A DNA stretch of 64,000 nucleotides from Polyodon spathula (taxonomy: Eukaryota > Chordata > Actinopteri > Acipenseriformes > Polyodontidae), in assembly GCF_017654505.1 (NCBI RefSeq), contig NC_054536.1, positions 29,401,970 through 29,465,969 of the forward strand, written 5' to 3'. The notes under the pieces were generated by a model. It saw nothing but the letters and a program-made list of their open reading frames with translations, did no database searches and was not told the origin of the DNA. Shown here in pieces: positions 23,790-64,000 of the stretch; positions within the stretch are counted from its first letter, which is position 1; every line of letters begins with the position of its first letter. The position numbers were made by a program, and so were the translations under genes.

Positions 23790-24015
23790 CAGTGTTTCCC
23801 AATCCTGTTCCTGGAGGCACACCGTCTCTGCTGGTTTTTGTTCCAGCGCAGCGCTCAATTGCTTAATTGAACTGTATCAACAAACAAAGAGCTTGAAAAT
23901 AACGGGATAATACCCAGTTAATCACTTTATTAGTTCAGTGAAGGGTTAAATTAAACAATTGAGCGCTGCGTTGGAACGAAAACCAGCAGACATGGAACAG
24001 GGTTGTGAAACACTG
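23790..24015. mobile_element. 226-bp palindromic hAT MITE with intact 8-bp target duplication
   Basis: The termini are CAGTGTTTCCCAA and its complement TTGTGAAACACTG. The arms share GCTGGTTTTTGTTCCAGCGC and CGCTCAATTG in inverted orientation. The flanks are identical: CTTTACAG at 23782-23789 and again at 24016-24023, an 8-bp duplication as hAT elements make. There is no internal coding sequence. Confidence 0.88.
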
Positions 24016-24169
24016 CTTTACAGACTTGTAATGTAAAGGTGCCAGTACTTTTTGTTATGAACAGATGTTTGAAATTACCTCAGTGCGTTTGTTTTTTCAT
24101 AAAGATTGTTTGATATTCGACCAGGAATTATGCATTTTTATTGTGATAGGGTACAAGCCCCTGTTATAT

Positions 24170-24533
24170 TGTTGTTGTTCCAGTTTGGCATGGTTAGGGT
24201 TAATACGTTCCTTGCCAAATACACATGCAGACTGTGGCTGGGACTTAATTGATTAATTAACAGTTAATTAAGCCCAGTCACAGGTGTATAGAAGGAGCAG
24301 TCTCTCCAGTTGTGGGGAGACAAACCCAGACCAAGGGGCAGAGCACAACAACCAAACCAAAAGGAAGGATTACAATTCTCCTTTCAGTCTTCCTGGACTG
24401 ACGGCAGGTAACTCCAGAACTCCCAGACGGTACAGCTGTGCCTGTTAACAAGTATACCACTTGTTTATGTACTTGCTTGGATTTAGCATGTTTTCAGCAG
24501 TATTGTATATTACTGTACGTGTAGCGTGCCAAT

Positions 24534-24567
<34 letters not shown>

Positions 24568-26030
24568 AACATGTCAATAGTCTCTGTGGCAGTGCTAATT
24601 ACTGTAGTTGGTAAGAGAATTCCAGAGATACTAACCGTACCAGCTGAAATCCCTGGAATTACAGCCCTTTCGTGACCTTGCCTCTGTTGAGTTGAGGGGA
24701 GGGAGTCCCAGTGGCTAAACTGGGCAGGGAAGCAATGCTTGTCAGGGGGATTGTTGTTGCCAAGGTGTTGGACTCATTACACATTATTCTTGCTTTTGTT
24801 GTGCTAGGCCTTGGGGAATTCAACAGGCTTCAGTGTGGCTAGGACTCTTTAGTTCAAGGTCTCTTCTGAAAATGGGCACTTCATCAAAGGACAAAGCGCT
24901 CACTACGCAAGAAGTTTTCAGTCTGGTGAGCTGGGAGTTGTTTTTTTTTTTGTGCTAGATTTTGGTGTTGAAAAATGTGTTAGCAATTTTAGTCTGTACG
25001 AGAATGGAGGGGTGGTAGTTGATTTAACTAGTTGGCTGATTTTCATGATACAGGGACTGCAAAGGTATTCAGCCACTGCTGCTTGTGTGTTTTGTGCTTG
25101 GGGGTGGAACAGCTTATGTATTTGAAGAGGGGATGCGCCAGGATATTTAGTAAAGGGAGAAGAACTTGTCCTAAGTAGTGGGGTAAAATGAGCAAAAAAA
25201 TGCACAAATGCATTTTAGTAACTTTCACCTTTTCATAACAAAAAAGCCTAGTCTCTTTTAAACAGCTAGGTGCTTGGTACTGCTGCAGGAATCTGACTGT
25301 TCAATATCTCTTTGGAAATGATTGTAGCAGTCTAGCCTAGCGGGAAACCTATTTCTAGGTACAGTAAATGCATGAGCGCGTTTTGACAACTTCCACTGAA
25401 AACCTTGCTGTGTATTCTCTCAAGTGCAAGCTCTGTCTCCGGTTACAATATTTCTTTTCTTGGTAATATTTACTTCTGCTGACCTAGTTGTCACAAGGAA
25501 CGCCACGCTGCTGATATATAGGTTAAACAGAGAAAGCATGTATATTCCAGACAGGATTGCTCTTTAATACTTCAGAGTTATTGTAGTGTATGAAGTGCAA
25601 AGTCTGTACAATTTCAGTGTTTTTTTCCACTTCATGGAATTTGTGTATCCAGAATTATCAACCATTACTTATTCAACAAAGCATATCCAGCAAGCTCACC
25701 TTCCTACCTTCCGATTAAATAGTGAGGTTGCATTATGTAGAAGCTTGCTTGCAGTAAAGCCCAATGTTAGCCAGTGGGCTATTAAACATGTTACCGAAAT
25801 CTGTAATTTTAAAGGTTTTATAAAAGCCAGTTATTCATGGCAAGAAAATACACACAGCCTGTGTCTTAAATGTAAATCCAGTAGATGGCCCCCCAACATA
25901 ATGTCTGAAGAAACAGATTTATTTTGGTTTGTCACCAAAAAAAAAAAAGGTAACAGACCAAAGAATCTGTAGTAATTCTTATAAATAAAGTAATTTCATA
26001 AATGTTTTTTTTTTATCTGTTTTTTTTTAG
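24170..26030. other. No coding exon; possible LTR-like stretch and (TG)n
   Basis: About 24180-24460 has an LTR-like look: TTAATTGATTAATTAACAG, then AAGCCCAGTCACAGGTGTAT and a sequence resembling a promoter start. No matching partner or terminal duplication was found. (TG)n lies at 24539-24565. A 128-codon frame at 25586-25972 ends just before ptpn3 exon 1 and has no recognisable domain. The T-rich tract at 26003-26030 is the exon 1 acceptor. Confidence 0.35.
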
Positions 26031-26032
26031 TA

Positions 26033-63315
<37,283 letters not shown>

Positions 63316-64000
63316 GTAAGAAACAGAAACCCAAATAATTACACACACAAATCTAGAAGTAAACACAAAGGGGAGTCTTCAAGATTTTACTCCAAAAGAT
63401 GGTGCGCTTAATTCAGAAACTCTGCATTTCAGTCTAGCTTTCAAGTCCTAAATAGGTTTTATGTTTGAGGATGCCTGAAAATAAATGCGTCCATAAACAT
63501 CTAAAAGTAATAATAATAAAAAACTTTAAATTGATGGTAATCCTCGAAATTTGTTGTGAAAAATCATATTCTGGTTTAAGCACATCTTGGAGGCTAAGGA
63601 GATTCAAGACCTTCAAAAACTACCAAGTGGTGCAGGAAACAGTGGACATATTAGTGTTGGAGGCTACCTTCTCTTGCAAAGATATAAGGCCAGTGTGCAA
63701 ACCAACATGGGAAACCTATATAGTACAAACCATTTTTTTACCATTCGGTAATTCTGTAATATGTTTAAATCCCCATTCGGCCATGTTGACAGTTAATTAT
63801 ACAATTACTATATATTTCTGTGCAAGGGTCCTTCATTAATTCACTTTGTGTTTTTTGTTTTTAAAATTTCACGTTTTTGTTTGATATGTAAATCATATAG
63901 TGAAATAAAAAATTAGCTCTGTGTCATGACATTTGTTTTACCCATGTGGGTGTGGCTGTTTGGTTGGCTGGTCGTCTGCTATGTATTTAATCGCCTGCAG
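63316..64000. other. Start of ptpn3 intron 12
   Basis: It begins with the GTAAGA donor. The 124-codon frame at 63465-63839 has no match to the expected PTPN3 linker that follows TPNW, and no convincing acceptor plus coding pair was found. Likely all intron. Confidence 0.6.

Noticed and set aside
24180..24460. Possible second solo LTR
   Set aside because: Some LTR-like motifs, but no defined ends, poly(A) signal or duplication.
25586..25972. 128-codon frame just upstream of ptpn3 exon 1
   Set aside because: Considered as a 5' extension of ptpn3, but it ends in stops before the acceptor at 26030, and PTPN3 starts at the ATG in exon 1.

Overview
This is vertebrate genomic DNA, AT-rich, intron-rich and packed with transposable elements. 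The mix of several Tc1/mariner families, a CR1 LINE, DIRS-type retroelements, hAT, piggyBac and pogo-like DNA transposons, and two tRNA-derived SINE families points to a ray-finned fish. The SINE sequences look to me like those of sturgeons and paddlefishes (Acipenseriformes), but this is recollection, not a search, and gar, bowfin or bichir remain possible.

One host protein-coding gene is recognisable. On the + strand, from about 26.0 kb to the right edge, twelve consecutive coding exons encode the N-terminal half of a FERM-PDZ non-receptor tyrosine phosphatase. The residues match PTPN3 (PTPH1) rather than its paralogue PTPN4. The exons hold the start codon, the complete FERM domain (F1, F2, F3) and the FERM-adjacent segment with its 14-3-3 type motif. 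They total 1139 coding bases (379 codons plus 2 bases), with consistent phases throughout. The PDZ and phosphatase domains must lie beyond the window. The first coding exon begins at a splice acceptor two bases before the ATG, so at least one untranslated first exon lies upstream and was not found.

Layout. 0-26 kb: upstream sequence (5' intergenic and/or 5' UTR intron) with a scrambled L1-like LINE, DIRS fragments, hAT C-terminal and CGGBP1-like zinc-finger fragments, a piggyBac derivative, a composite SINE, a Tc1 element and palindromic hAT MITEs. 26.0-44.1 kb: the 18-kb first coding intron, with LTR-like sequence, two copies of an unclassified repeat, SINEs, a reverse-oriented LTR element and a DIRS element. 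44.1-44.8 kb: four tightly packed exons. 44.8-54.6 kb: a TE-dense stretch in which 53-base exon 6 sits between a CR1 LINE with a 597-codon reverse transcriptase frame and a hAT end, followed by a pogo/Tigger-like element and a Tc1 element. 54.6-63.3 kb: six further exons, a 527-bp palindromic element, a solo LTR candidate and another Tc1 element. 63.3-64 kb: start of the next intron.

No prokaryote-style system, CRISPR array, rRNA or functional tRNA gene was seen. The most interesting points are the altered splice donor of PTPN3 exon 2, the CR1 open frame beside exon 6, the palindromic elements with matching target duplications, the MADF-domain exon of probable transposon origin, and the CGGBP1/hAT-type zinc finger.
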